Assembly (NCBI GenBank): GCA_025769875.1
Contig: JAGFNK010000001.1
Span: 310,001-374,000, forward strand
DNA from: Russula earlei
Taxonomy: Eukaryota > Basidiomycota > Agaricomycetes > Russulales > Russulaceae
Length of the DNA stretch: 64,000 nucleotides
Direction of reading: 5' to 3'
The notes beneath the pieces were generated by a model, which worked only from the letters and a program-made list of their open reading frames with translations, was not told the origin of the DNA and made no database searches. The position numbers were made by a program, and so were the translations under genes. The first letter of the stretch is position 1. Each line of letters opens with the position of its first letter. Shown here one piece after another: positions 48,201 through 60,467 of this stretch.

Positions 48201-49485
48201 TCCTGACGTCGAATCGCATCGCGAGTTCCGAACTCGTTTCTCATTTTCACATTCTCCTAAAACCCGCCCATGCGTTTCTCGCCAGAACGTCTCTCAGCGT
48301 CCTCCTTCAGCTGGACGACCGAATCGACAAGAGTAGCATCAAGGACTTCCCGTTGGCTTCATATGCAGCGAAACACTGGATCGATCACGCACAGTTTGAA
48401 GATGTGGTCTCCCTTATCGAAGATGGAATGGATTCCCTCTTTGACGAGGACAAGCCTCATTTTGCGGCGTGGATCTGGGTGCACGATCCCGACAAACATT
48501 CCTTACGATCACACATGTCCTCCGCGCGCCCGGAACAGCCCGATGCAACTCCATTGTATTACGCTGCGCTGTGTGGTTTCCACGAGTTGGCAGAGCGTCT
48601 CCTCATCAGATATCCACAGGATGTCAGCGCTCAGGGTGGCCAGTGTGTAACTCCATTGCACGCAGCGGCAAACAAGGGACACCCGAAGGTTGTGCAGGTC
48701 CTCCTAGAGAAAGGTGCCGACGCGAACGCTCGGGACGACGGGGACGGGACTCCGTTGCACAAGGCGTCGCAGCACGGAAACTCCGGGGTGGTGCGATCTC
48801 TCCTACGCCATGGGGCAGACCCGAACGTGGAGAACGAGAACAACGAGACGCCCTTGTATCTGGCGGCGAGAAAGGGAAGACTAGAGGCCGTGGGCCTGCT
48901 GTTGGAGTATGGCGCAGACCCGAACCACAAGGACTCGTGGGGCTGGTCCGCGCTACGGACCGCATCGGCAAACGGACAGGATGACGTGGCGGAGTTGTTG
49001 CTTCGATACGGCGCAGACCACGACTCGAGGGACGCAGATCAGAACACGCCGTTGCACATGGCGTCGTACAATGGCAGGGTTGCGGCCGTGAGGGTGCTCC
49101 TCGACTTTGGCTCGCACGTGGACGCGCGGGACAGGCGGGGAGGGACGCCGTTGCAGGACGCGGCGCAGGACGGATACATCGAGGTCGTGCAGCTGCTGCT
49201 CGACCGGGGCGCAGACCCGAACGCGCAGAAGGAAGATCGCTGGGCGGCACTGCACGTTGCGGCTGGAAATGGACACCTCGAGGTCGTGGAACTGTTGCTC
49301 AGGTACGGCGCGGATCGGCTGGCTGAGAACGGAGAGGGCGAGACACCGCTCCAGGTGGCATTGAGGGAAAAACACGAGCATGTTGCGCGACTGCTGTCGG
49401 AACCGGCGAGCGAGGTAATGAAGGGTATACTTACGTGATATAACTGCACTGAGGGCGTTGTGGATATCGGAGGTGTTACGTTTAC
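45290..49485 (+). repeat. STAND inverted repeat, left arm
   Basis: About 4.2 kb nearly identical to the reverse complement of 50,227-54,435, covering the promoter, the whole gene and about 45 bp of 3' flank. Paired positions sum to 99,712 at the 3' end and 99,719 at the start codon, so net indel difference is only 7 bp across the gene. Outer edge approximate. Confidence 0.88.
45730..49438 (+). CDS. STAND (NLR-like) protein, Goodbye-NACHT-ankyrin, left copy
   Basis: ATG 45730. Exons 45730-46041, 46101-46151, 46210-46405 and 46447-46608 encode a Goodbye domain (residues about 1-240: FEALFHAALAKYTKQTGTVL, SYDALVDVFECIENFLRRL, RKLLGERDIEAVLSRLDRL). NACHT follows: SLLWIHGK to 47026, then exon 47090-47114 with Walker A PGSGKSVL, exon 47168-47764 with Walker B-like YVIIDALDECP and LCLTSRPE, last exon 47824-49438. 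Nine ankyrin repeats end the protein (48,540-49,400). Fungal STAND proteins act as switchable sensors in allorecognition and immunity: the C-terminal repeats sense, NACHT oligomerises, the N-terminus signals. The linker at 46,609-46,900 is unresolved: the frame running into the NACHT side meets TAA and TGA near 46,835 unless a 60-bp intron (from 46,801) is removed. The end may vary if GAG|GTAATG is used as a donor. Confidence 0.82.
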
Positions 49486-50226
49486 TGGGAACTGAACCAG
49501 TGTCATGTACTCACCTGCATGTTCCTGACTGCACTATGATACACCTGTGAAACAGGTCTGATTGAACTTCATGCTGGCCATTTGATCAATTGAAATCCTC
49601 ACACCTCAACATTGTTCAATCTCCAACTCAGTGGTCTGCAAACCATACATTCCACTTTATTATGATCTCATACAACATCATATATAAAATCATAAACAAC
49701 TACTTACAAAATGTACTTCAAGTTTGGTGTACAATTACCAAGCCTGTAGCATACTTGTGATTTTAACTATGGCCCTCATGTGGGCCTGTGAATTGAAGTG
49801 ATTTCTACTCCCACATTGTCCATACCTGGTCTTCTCTCACCAGCCAGGTTATGGGCCCTGCCTGTTGCTATTGACTGAACAAAATCCACACTCATTTATT
49901 CATATCATCCCGGCGCCCGGCCGGGGGGTCATGCATGGTCATGTTTGACTGAGACAATATGTTTATAACACTGCACAATGGGGTCTATGGCCGATTAACG
50001 AACGCTATGGACGCTGCAGACATAACTTTACTTATGGAGTGGGCTGCGTGAACGCTGTCCCACCAGTCATCCTTCAGTGCCCTTGTCCGCGTGTCACGCC
50101 TCCTCAGCGTGTGAGGAATAAAGCCTAGGTGTGTCAATTCTGAATACACTAAATGACATCGCGAAGGTTCATAGAGTGGATTCTTATTTCAGAAACTACC
50201 AGGGTCGTCTACATCCAAGGGGAGAA
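49486..50226. other. Spacer between the two STAND arms, no gene seen
   Basis: About 740 bp of unique sequence at the centre of the palindrome. The part next to the right arm (50,130-50,226) matches the 3' flanks of the ankyrin relics at 11,260 and 17,650, so it is the original 3' flank. The left part has no such match and marks the inversion junction. A GC-rich stretch lies at 49,907-49,930. Confidence 0.6.
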
Positions 50227-53200
50227 TAAAGAAACCCGCCTCCGATATTCACAACGCCCTCAGTGCAGTTATATCACGTAAGTATACCCTTCATTACCTC
50301 GCTCACCAGTTCCGACAGCAGTCGCGCAACATGCTCGTGTTTTTCCCTCAATGCCACCTGGAGCGGTGTCTCGCCCTCTCCGTTCTCAGCCAGCCGATCC
50401 GCGCCGTACCTGAGCAACAGTTCCACGACCTCGAGGTGTCCATTTCCAGCCGCAACGTGCAGTGCCGCCCAGCGATCTTCCTTCCGCGCGTTCGGGTCTG
50501 CGCCCCGGTCGAGCAGCAGCTGCACGACCTCGATGTATCCGTCCTGCGCCGCGTCCTGCAACGGCGTCCCTCCCCGCCTGTCCCGCGCGTCCACGTGCGA
50601 GCCAAAGTCGAGGAGCACCCTCACGGCCGCAACCCTGCCGTTGTACGACGCCATGTGCAACGGCGTGTTCTGATCTGCGTCCCTCGAGTCGTGGTCTGCG
50701 CCGTATCGGAGCAACAACTCCGCCACGTCATCCTGTCCGTTTGCCGATGCGGTCCGTAGCGCGGACCAGCCCCACGAGTCCTTGTGGTTCGGGTCTGCGC
50801 CATACTCCAACAGCAGGCCCACGGCCTCTAGTCTTCCCTTTCTCGCCGCCAGATACAAGGGCGTCTCGTTGTTCTCGTTCTCCACGTTCGGGTCTGCCCC
50901 ATGGCGTAGGAGAGATCGCACCACCCCGGAGTTTCCGTGCTGCGACGCCTTGTGCAACGGAGTCCCGTCCCCGTCGTCCCGAGCGTTCGCGTCGGCACCT
51001 TTCTCTAGGAGGACCTGCACAACCTTCGGGTGTCCCTTGTTTGCCGCTGCGTGCAATGGAGTTACACACTGGCCACCCTGAGCGCTGACATCCTGTGGAT
51101 ATCTGATGAGGAGACGCTCTGCCAACTCGTGGAAACCACACAGCGCAGCGTAATACAATGGAGTTGCATCGGGCTGTTCCGGGCGCGCGGAGGACATGTG
51201 TGATCGTAAGGAATGTTTGTCGGGATCGTGCACCCAGATCCACGCCGCAAAATGAGGCTTGTCCTCGTCAAAGAGGGAATCCATTCCATCTTCGATAAGG
51301 GAGACCACATCTTCAAACTGTGCGTGATCGATCCAGTGTTTCGCTGCATATGAAGCCAACGGGAAGTCCTTGATGCTACTCTTGTCGATTCGGTCGTCCA
51401 GCTGAAGGAGGACGCTGAGAGACGTTCTGGCGAGAAACGCATGGGCGGGTTTTAGGAGAATGTGAAAATGAGAAACGAGTTCGGAACTCGCGATGCGATT
51501 CGACGTCAGGAATTCTCTCACAGAAAAGTGCGAGAACTGTACCACGTCTTCGCCGTCGACGTTGACAACAATGATCAAGGTTGAACACGCGGATAGCACG
51601 GCGTCCCTTGCGTTCTCGGGGCGCCAACCAGTGTTGAACCGGGGAATGCTTTCAGCGTTCGGCCGAACAGCTAGAACCTCGGCGAGCTCCTCGACACGGA
51701 GTGGGCGGATGGAAATGACGAGGCACTGGAATAAACGATAGGCATAGTCCCACTTCTCCCTATCGATGCCTTGCAAGGTCCGTTCATATGTTTCGTCCAA
51801 CGTCTTTGGCAAGTCGTCCAAGACTTGTAGGATGCTCGGCGGGAAACAGCGAGAAAGCTTTTCCAACTGACAGTATATCCATCGGAACCTGGGAAACTGC
51901 AACTGAGCAGATAGTATGGAGCAGTCATAGGGAATCATAATTCTTACATTCCATCAGCTCGTCGCGTGAGTGTATCAATGACAAGCTTTTTGTCTTTTTC
52001 ACGCCACTTGCGCATCTTTGGGTGTGAAAAAATCATAGAGTTGACATAATTGATGATATCTTGGCTTTGTCCGATTTCGTCATGAAGGGATACGTGTCTC
52101 GACAAGGGCTCCAGAGTATCTCGAATATCGACTTCGGGCCGACTCGTGAGGCATAGGTGAAATCGTGGTAGACCCAAGTCGACGATTTCCTCGATCATCC
52201 CAAGCACCTCCGCGCGGCGAGTCATCAAACCGGAGGTATTTGGGCATTCATCAAGGGCATCTATGATCACGTAGAGTGAACCTTGCCCAGGCAGTCTGAG
52301 CATACTCTTCAGACATTGCGTGAGCGCTTCTACGCTGGGCTCTCTGAACCCATCACCGTGGGTCGAATATAGGCTGGAGAGAATTTCTGCGAACTGATCG
52401 GATTCATTGCTGAGTTGTATAAGAATGGAAGACAAGAGGTTGCGGGCTTCCTGCTTGGCTGCATCCCGGAAGTCAAAGTAGAAAAAGGCGATCGTAGCCA
52501 ATCCCATTTGACATGTATTCAGGATATCTTCGATGATTTCTGAGCTGATCGGTGAGATGAGTATCGTGAGGTGAGAGCAGTACCGGCCACCACATACCAA
52601 AGTACGCTCTTTCCCGAGCCCGCTAAAATACCGGAAATCATCACTCAACACTACCAATTACTGTACGATAGGAGAGACACTAACGTTTTCCATGAATCCA
52701 CAGCAATGAGCCTGCCTCCTTCCATCTTTTGAAGGTTTCACCTTGAATAAACCACGCCGCGGTCCCGCCATAATGGGCTTTGCGAGCGATATTATGGTTG
52801 GTCCACGGATCGGGGGCAGACAACCAACGTCGAAATCTCCGTTGCAACTTGTCGCCTGAGAAGTAGCGTCAGCTTTACGCGACCAATAGATGTGACGGAA
52901 GGCGGTCCACGAACGCTCGATCTTGTTTATTTTGGTTGTCATCTCTTGCATGAGTACTACGAGTCATGTAAAGAACCATACTCGAACATGAAAGACAGCC
53001 AGACACACCTAAAATTCGTTGGATGTCGTCCGTCGATGCCTTGCCATCTGACCGCATCGAGACTTGATACGATATAACTCACCCATACGAACGAGACAAG
53101 CGCACCTTCCATTACTACTCCCATATTGTTCACCAGGCTGTGGACGACGCCAAGGGTCTGGACAGCCGTCGTCTTAGACTCCTCCACAGTGAGTCGATCC

Positions 53201-54435
53201 AGTCTCGAGAGCACCGCTTCAATGTCTCTTTCTCCCAGCAACTTCCTTGCATATCTCTCTGTAGTAATTTGAGCCATGAGCGATCTTGTGGAACAATATT
53301 AGACCCACTGAATCGTCCTTGTTTGATTTGTTTAGTCGCGAGAGCGAGGACAGACAGCAGTTCGATCATGATTTTTATGAGCGTCTCGGTCATGATGGGC
53401 GTAGGCGGTATCTCGGTGTATATCTTGAGACGCCTGAGGAAATTCTCGATACACTCAAAGACGTCGACGAGTGCGTCGTAGCTTTCCTTCACAAACTTGG
53501 CCGTCTGGCAGGACCGAGTATCACAAGGAAGCCGCCTGGGGATATCAAGAAAGACGCGTACGGATAGGAGGACACCGATGCCGGAGAGGACCGCCTTCGC
53601 GGGAGGAAAGACCTAGAAAACGAACGCGATTCAATCGCGCGAAAATAAAAAAAACGAGCGCTTTTTTGGAGACTCACGACGCAAGCGGTCGTCGCGACCG
53701 CCGCGCTGGTACACAGAGCGCACAAACAGTTGACCAGCGGCCTGAGCCACTTGCTCAATTTCAGGTCGCCCTTCCTGAACTGGTCGAAAGCCTGGGCTTG
53801 TTTTTCGAAGATGGCGAGGACAGCGTCGGGCGAGCTGCAGTCCTCGAGCGCGGCCATGAGCGGATGATCGACAAGAACCGTTCCTGTCTGCTTGGTGTAC
53901 TTGGCCAAGGCGGCGTGAAAGAGCGCTTCGAAGTTATGGGAACTCGAAGGCGCGTCGCGGGTGGCTTGGACCCTGCTGATGGAAGGCATGCCAGAGATGG
54001 ATTGACTTTGTGAGAGAGGGTTTTGGACAGAGCAACAGAAGAGGGGCGGGGGAGAAACGGCGACTGCCAGCGCGCAGCTTTTGGGCGACATGCCCCAGGC
54101 CAACATTAAGCTGATCGGAAAAGAACCTTGCACGAAACTGGATGTTCACGGTGTGATCACGGTACGATGATCGACCATCATGCCCAGTAATGAAATAACA
54201 ATCCTGGTGGGAGAGAGTTTGACTCGAAATGGCTCGAATGCACAGACAAGGCAGGTTGCTTTGTCCATCCCGAGCGAATCCGTTGTCAACCGTTGATCAT
54301 CACAGAAGCCCACGGTCCTGTGACATTCTAAAGGAATACCTGTAGAATATACACGATGTGAGAGTCATTGCGGAAATTATCGCCGCCAGGACTGCTTTGG
54401 GTTATCTGGACCCGGCTGTACGGACTGATGGCGCC
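50227..54435 (-). repeat. STAND inverted repeat, right arm
   Basis: Reverse copy of 45,290-49,485. The arms differ by scattered substitutions, and near the outer end by a 38-bp segment (54,398-54,435) that is in the opposite orientation to its partner at 45,313-45,351. Confidence 0.85.
50274..53989 (-). CDS. STAND (NLR-like) protein, Goodbye-NACHT-ankyrin, right copy
   Basis: Mirror of the left gene, ATG at 53989 (MPSISRVQ), stop at 50274. The same domains occur in order: Goodbye (NFEALFHAALAKYTKQTG), NACHT with Walker A split across a 25-nt exon (PGSGKSVL), LYVIIDALDECPN, and nine ankyrin repeats in the last exon (51888-50274). That exon differs from the left copy by only three residues in 554 (Gln to Arg, Pro to Leu, Ala to Val near the end). 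N-terminal differences are larger (residues 3-18). The acceptor used before RYARKLLG on the left (CTCAAG|TT) reads CTCAAAT here, so the in-frame acceptor TACTACAG six to nine bases later must be used. It shares the unresolved linker with TAA/TGA. The two genes face each other tail to tail. Confidence 0.82.
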
Positions 54436-55217
54436 CATGGAGATGCCTGACTGTCAATGCGTTCTTGACGATAGTATGTCTGACCCACAGACAGACCCAC
54501 AAAAGATGTTGCCGCGGCGAGCGAGCCACCTTTCGTAATTTAATTATTCCCACACTCAGACCACCCACTTGCCTTTCGAGTTGGCCAAACTCGATCATAT
54601 GAAAACAACGACCTCCGAGGAAACACATTTAGAATCCGAGGATGTGGCCCCCAGATGCGAAATGGGTTCTCGGCAGCCGCCTCACTTCCTACCCAACCCC
54701 CCTTGGGACAGCCTTTCCCTATGGTCACTCCGAGCTATCTTCCATCCCCAACGCGATCAGAGTCATCCTGCAGGCGCAGATGACCATTACAGAAGTATGG
54801 ACAGAGGCAGGCTTACCCGCCGCAGCTCCCTCAGTGATGCCATGCCTCTTTCCTACACCGGACGACTTCACCATCTCACACATCAATGACTCAGCCGAGG
54901 AACGTTCCTGCTGGCGCGGCCATTCCGCGCTTCCACCGCCCGCTCCATGACAAGTCCCACGCGTAGCAAATGGTGCAGGCCAAGACTACCGTATCACACA
55001 GTCCCCGGTTGAGCAAGTTCATCAGGTATGAGTGCCCGACGTAAGTGTTGAGGCGTAGAAGTTTGTGCCCTGTTTATGTAGTCGGTTGTTCTGAAGGACT
55101 ATGGGAGAGGACAAAGGAGAGAAGGTGCGTGACCGAACGATAGATTGTGGTGGACGTATGTGGAACTTGCGTTGAGACTGAGTGTGACGCATATTCTCAC
55201 AAAAGGGGGTTCTTACG
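54436..55217. other. Intergenic region, no gene recognised
   Basis: Between the right STAND gene and the F-box gene. Plus-strand frames at 54,569-54,889 and 54,642-54,950 overlap in different phases and show no known domain. They could be a relic, but I find no support for a gene. Confidence 0.4.
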
Positions 55218-57302
55218 TCAAGGGTTTATTACATGGCATATTCGCTCTTGGGCATTCAAAATATGTACCAATGTGCGTATTGAATTCTCTTGCTCCCGGG
55301 AACGAGCTGTGTCCATGGTCAGGGTCAGGGATGTCCTAGTGGATGAACGGCAACGCACTGTATAAAACATGACTGCGTCTTCGCACAACACATTGAAAAC
55401 AGGCTTTGAATCGTTCGGCCAGAGTTCTATCGGAAGCGGCATCTCCTTCTCAAGATATTGCAGCTTATTCGCGGCAGCTCGAGAATGGCATGTGTGCGCA
55501 TTCCCAAGCTCCTGAGAGGAGGGATACAATCTAAGGAATAGATTTTTAATCAACTCCATCGCAGACACAGCGTGAATGCTCGGCGTCTTGAGAACCTGAG
55601 TTGATAAAACGGTCTGTGACATGCAATGGATGTAACTCAGAAGAGCGCGCACTGTGAGTAAGGGCAAACTCCTTGATCGGCCCCTAGAGTATACAGCATC
55701 CTGCGCACCCTCGTTGCCGCATTCCGAACTGGAAGCCACGGACTTTTGCCCCTGCGCTGTCCCCGCATTGGTGGGAGTGTACGTGTAATTAGGACTTGTT
55801 CCTTGTTTGCGGCTGCGAAAGACGCGAGCGGGGTGGTAGTCCGTGACAGTGACGCCGGATGTGCCGTTGCTTCGCACCAATAATGCAGAGACGATGCGCA
55901 TTCCGCAGCCTGGAAACCTGGATTGAAACGGGCACGTGTAGAGCACATTGCCATCCTCTTCGTAAGGTGCGACAACACGAGCCGCAGCAGGGCTCCACAT
56001 CGACCAAGGGATGGTGACACACGCATTAGGAGGAGCCGGGTGCGTTTGTGTCCATGTGAGCAGCGAGCGTGCGCGCACGTGGATTTCGTGATAAGCATAA
56101 TCTTGCTCAATGATAGCGCGCGTGGCTGACGAGTTGGGCCATGCAGTGACCCGCAGCGATACGATACGGTCATGGCAGTCCGTGAAGAAGATACGTGCTG
56201 CTGCGTCTGTGCCTGTTGCCACAGAATTACAGGCTAGGTCAATGCTGCACCCTGCTAGGAGGATCCGCAACGGGGGAGTGGTGATTTCGAAGCAATGTGT
56301 TCCCTTCAGCTTTGGCTTCTTCATATTGATTGGTGGCATGGCACGGACGTCATACACGTAAAGGCTGTCATCCATCGAACGTGGAAAGAGGATGTGATAT
56401 TCATCGAGAAAGGTAAACACGGATGATTGCAGGGATGAGAACTGATTGGTGATCAGGTAAGTGGGAGACCGTTTCGTTCGGGTCAAAGAACGCACAAAAT
56501 CTGATATGTGCTTGCCAGACTTCCAGTTCCAGACGGATATGTACAACCCTTGCTCAGATGCAACAGCAAAGTTGTCGCCACAAATGCGCATACTCCCAAT
56601 ACGGTATCGCCAACTACTTGTTGGTTCGATGACAGCGACATGCTGCGCCAGTGGATGCGATTCCCCTGTAAGAAGGGAGCATACGTGAAAGGATTTGACC
56701 CTTGAGTGAAGTAGTCGTGAGGACAGTGCGAGACGCAGAACAAAGACATACATACCCACGGTAACAGATGAGGAGGTTCTGCGCAGAGTCAATACAAACA
56801 TCACGGACGTCACGCACAAGTTGAAGTCTCCATGACTTCAGTGTCACGTCACGGAGTTTTGATGGCGTACGAAGTATGAGGAGTTCTCTAAGGGGCACAT
56901 CGGGGTTTGGAAAGACGATGACGTTCCCGGACACAGAAACTGGTTCTCCCCATCCATCAGGGATCTCCACAGGAGTATTGTCTGACCATGAGAGCGTGCG
57001 CCACGCAGTCTCATGCGCTGCGAGCATGTCGAGGCACTGTACTTTACCAAGGAAGGTACAAGGACTATCCTGCATGCCATTGGCCGCTAGCTCAAGCATA
57101 TAGCGTATACTGATGGACCTGGAGATGATGTCGTAGATCCGTCTACAGGTCTAACCGCCAAGACGGCTCAGTGAATGCATGAATTAAGTATATACGCGAC
57201 GGAACGAACTGATTTGCAGGCCAAGATTGCACGGTGGTCACACTCTTTGAGGATGTTGAGGACTATTTCCTCTGGTACGGCGAGTAGCCAGGAGGGAAAC
57301 AT
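55218..57302 (-). CDS. F-box protein, 3 exons, 658 aa
   Basis: Exons 57302-57196, 57142-56756 and 56700-55218 join in phase (donors GTATAT and GTATGT). The first 60 residues form an F-box: LLAVPEEIVLNILKECD, then AILACKSVRSVARIYDIISR and the following IRYMLELAANGM typical of basidiomycete F-box proteins. The rest (residues 150-600) resembles the beta-propeller-like C-terminal region of these proteins, with VKSFHVCSLLTGESHPLA and ISVWNWKSGKHI marking blade-like strands. F-box proteins hand substrates to SCF ubiquitin ligases; the substrate is unknown. These genes are numerous and variable in agaricomycetes. The C-terminal end beyond about residue 620 might include an undetected intron. Confidence 0.8.
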
Positions 57303-57856
57303 GCTACGCTATCCAGGTTTGCTTTGGAGAAGAGAAGAGAAGGAGAGCAGAGGACGATGACATTACGCTGGGGTAATTTCGGTCACACTGTGTTCTTCCT
57401 CCCCAACGGTTGGGATTGGGTCCGGACCGTCGCGGAGGAGAACAGTTTGTTAATTTGGTGGTGGCCAACTTGGGTCATATGGTATGGTAGATGTCGTCAT
57501 CCCAGGATGGCCGTGGCCATCAACACCACGATCCTTGGCCGGGGGCTTTAGAGTGCATCAATCAACATCCTAGTGACTAACATCCTAGCTGTTGTAACGA
57601 AATACGAAACCCATCAACAAATTCATAGAAATGATAGTGGTCCTCTGGTGAGCAGCGGGCGAGAATGAGTGGGCCAGACCGACCTTGCACTTTGGTCACT
57701 CGTCTCGCCACGCGCGTAAATTTCCAAACTAGGACATGAATAACCCCACCGTATGTACGTAAAAAGTACCTACGTAAACCTACAATAGTTCAGGGTATGG
57801 ACACACCGAATGACTGTTGATCCCTGGTGTGTCGTGGTAGCCACGTCGTTGTGACA
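57303..57856. other. Intergenic region between F-box gene and P450 D, no gene seen
   Basis: Holds the F-box promoter and the 3' flank of P450 D. No supported coding frame or RNA gene. Confidence 0.5.
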
Positions 57857-60305
57857 TCAATCAATCCTCGCGGGTCGAATAATGAGCGGTAACTGTGGTC
57901 CGCTGTCAGGATCTGAGGCCAAAAACGGCCGCGCCACCACCATCGTCTTGCGACTGATCTCGCTCGGAGGCACCGCGAGCTCAAAGTCAAACGCTCGAAC
58001 GAAAGAAAACAAGATTGCCTTCATCCTGTATTCCCCAGCGTCCATCAATATGGCGCCAACATACCGGAATTAAAGACAAACTTACTCGACTAGAGAAAAA
58101 CGGTAGCCAATACATGCGTGTGGCCCAGAGATGAATGTCAGCAGATTGCTAAAGACGCCGGGTATGGCTTTGACTGCGTCGGGAATAGCTTCCCAGCGTT
58201 CTGGTCTGTAGGTGTGGTCAAAGATGAAAACCGGTGGCATGCCGGGCCAAAGAAGCGTACTTGAACTCATCAGCATCCTCACCCCACAAAGATTTCATTT
58301 GATGAATGGCGAGAATCGGAATAAGGATTATGTCACCCTTTCGTAAGCTGTTATATGTGATCAGCACTAAAACGCAGTTAGACACCAAAGTGGGATTATT
58401 TTTACCTGATGTCATGCCTCTCGACCCCATCCCGGTCGATAAAAGGCTCGCTTAACGGAACTACAACATCTGCTCTTGCGACCCGCTCCGTGTTCGAGAC
58501 AGGAGCATGCAGACGAAGAACCTCCCGGGTGACATAGTCGAGGTACGTCATTCCATTCAGCTCGTCCATCGACGGGCTGTCTGTATAAAATCCACGTGCC
58601 TCCGTGGTCAGTTTAGCATAGGCGGTGGGATGACATCCAAGCGCATAGATCGCCCAGACAATAGCAGTGCTAAGGATAACATGTGAGTCAAGGCCAAAGT
58701 TACAAAAGAATGCAAGCACGTGGTTGTTTCATGGCCAGCAAGGAGGAAGGTGGAAACCTCTTAGCATCACACCGTTTGTTAGTATTCCAATGAGAGCCGA
58801 CGAAGACTCACGAGCCAGCACCTCCTCATCAGTCATCCGTGCGTTTTCCGGTATATCTTTGGCCATGTTTGCCCGAACGAGTAGAGTGAGCAGATCACGC
58901 CCCTGGATGCTTCTCTTTGCAATATCACTCTTAGCCTCAGTAGTTGCAAGTATTTCAGCTTTCTTTCTAGAGATCACGCTTTGACCAAGAGAACGAAGGG
59001 ACTGGACCGTGCTCGCAAGCAAACGGGAACGGTCTGTAGGCTGTCAATATGTCAGATGACGGTGCGATTTGATTAATGAATGACAGACGATTAGCCGAGC
59101 ACCTGGAATCGTTGCTGTGCCAATAGTGAACATGAACGTAATATTGAATGGATCAAAGGTGGTGGCCTTGCGAAAACCCTCGGTCACCTCATGTGGCTCA
59201 TCCTTGTGAAGAGACCCGAATACATAGTTAAAGCCTAGCAAAATCAGTGTTCTCTCTTCGAGTAATCATAGAAGAAGCCACATACCCGCGTGCCCTATGA
59301 TATCTAACGTAATTTTGTTCAACCAAAGATATATGTCTATTCTGAGGGAATCGTGAGGCGTGCGAGGCTGAGGTATTTTCGCCGTTAGGGCATCCCGAAA
59401 CTACCAGGAAGAACATAAATAACGCGCCGTAACCTGGACGAATGAACGAACCTCGTTAGCCTTCTCGATAAACAGCTGCGAGTACTTCCTGATTTGAGGA
59501 AGACCAAATGCGGGGCTCTATTTTGATGAAGTAAATGAACATCCCAGACTCGATCTTTAGAACAGACCATGATTCTGCGCTTGAGAGAGGATCAGTCTGT
59601 ATAATCGAAATTGTCAAAGCAAGTTACCTGTTGCTTATGTTTCAATCCTTTTCAAGCCGTTATCATCTAATCATGACGTATACGAGTCGCGTATACCCAC
59701 CTTCAACGACCAACAAACCTAGAACGATACCATATTTTAATTTCCGATAATATCAAGGAGATTGGACTGACCTTTTCCGAGCATGTCTCCTAATAACAGT
59801 CGACCATCGTCGGACTTCTCAAATTCGGGACCATTAAGAATATGACTCAATGCTTGGAGATCAGTAGTGACAACTTTGGTGACCTGTCAAAGGAAAGGTT
59901 GGCCTAGTTTTGGTAATGACAATATAAAAGGTCGCTCACGTTGAACCAACTATAATACCTGAAGACATGACCATACTGCCTGACCCACTTCAATTGATCG
60001 TGCTGGGAATCGGGCTCCCAAACGTTTCTGGCATTACTTCCGGTGAACCAATTCACAGACTTTGGACCAGGGAGTTTCCGGATAGGGGCCGAGAAATGGG
60101 TGAAGATCTTGTTCGCGATGTGGAACAAGATCACAACTGAGACAACGGCGAAAGCAGTAGGGGGAATCGCCGGAAAGTATTTGGAGATGAAATCTCCCAT
60201 TCTCGGGTGCGTCTCGGGCGCGTGTGGATGGATGGAGACAGGAACCAGGTTCCACGCTGGTAAGTAGAAAAAGAAATAATTGGCCATATTGACGTCGGCT
60301 AGCAC
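57857..60305 (-). CDS. Cytochrome P450 copy D, intact and more diverged
   Basis: Same exon plan as copies A-C, about 48 kb from A. ATG 60305 (an alternative, MANYFFF, starts at 60287) to TGA 57857. An N-terminal membrane segment (residues about 50-70) precedes KLPGPKS. Microexons read LLVVE, LKHKQQ and RRIM, then [10 protein letters not shown]-helix [33 protein letters not shown]; heme loop [11 protein letters not shown]-terminus [11 protein letters not shown]. All junctions fit and no stop was met. The intron that has a GC donor in A-C has a normal GT donor here (AG|GTAAAA). About 565 aa, ER monooxygenase of unknown substrate. It is probably the older paralogue, as it lacks the flanking SNF2 and ankyrin scraps. 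Confidence 0.87.
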
Positions 60306-60467
60306 TCGCTACTCGGAGATGTCCGCAACTCACGTTGGTTCGTGGAGCCTTGCAGTCCAGAGAGGACCGATGAGATTGATAAGGGACCAATGTGGTAGAC
60401 AGTACAAGTACAAAGAGGCTCTCTGCGCTTATCGAACAGACTCGTGACATCATCGTCTTCACGGCCT

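Noticed and set aside
48624..49250. A 208-codon antisense frame to the ankyrin exon, and its mirror at 50,462-51,088
   Set aside because: These are shadows of the GC-rich ankyrin repeats on the opposite strand; sense-strand ankyrin consensus is clear and the antisense product is low-complexity Arg/Pro/Ser.
51493..51741. Plus-strand frame antisense to the right STAND gene as a regulator gene
   Set aside because: An identical frame occurs antisense to the left gene; both are by-products of the sense codons.
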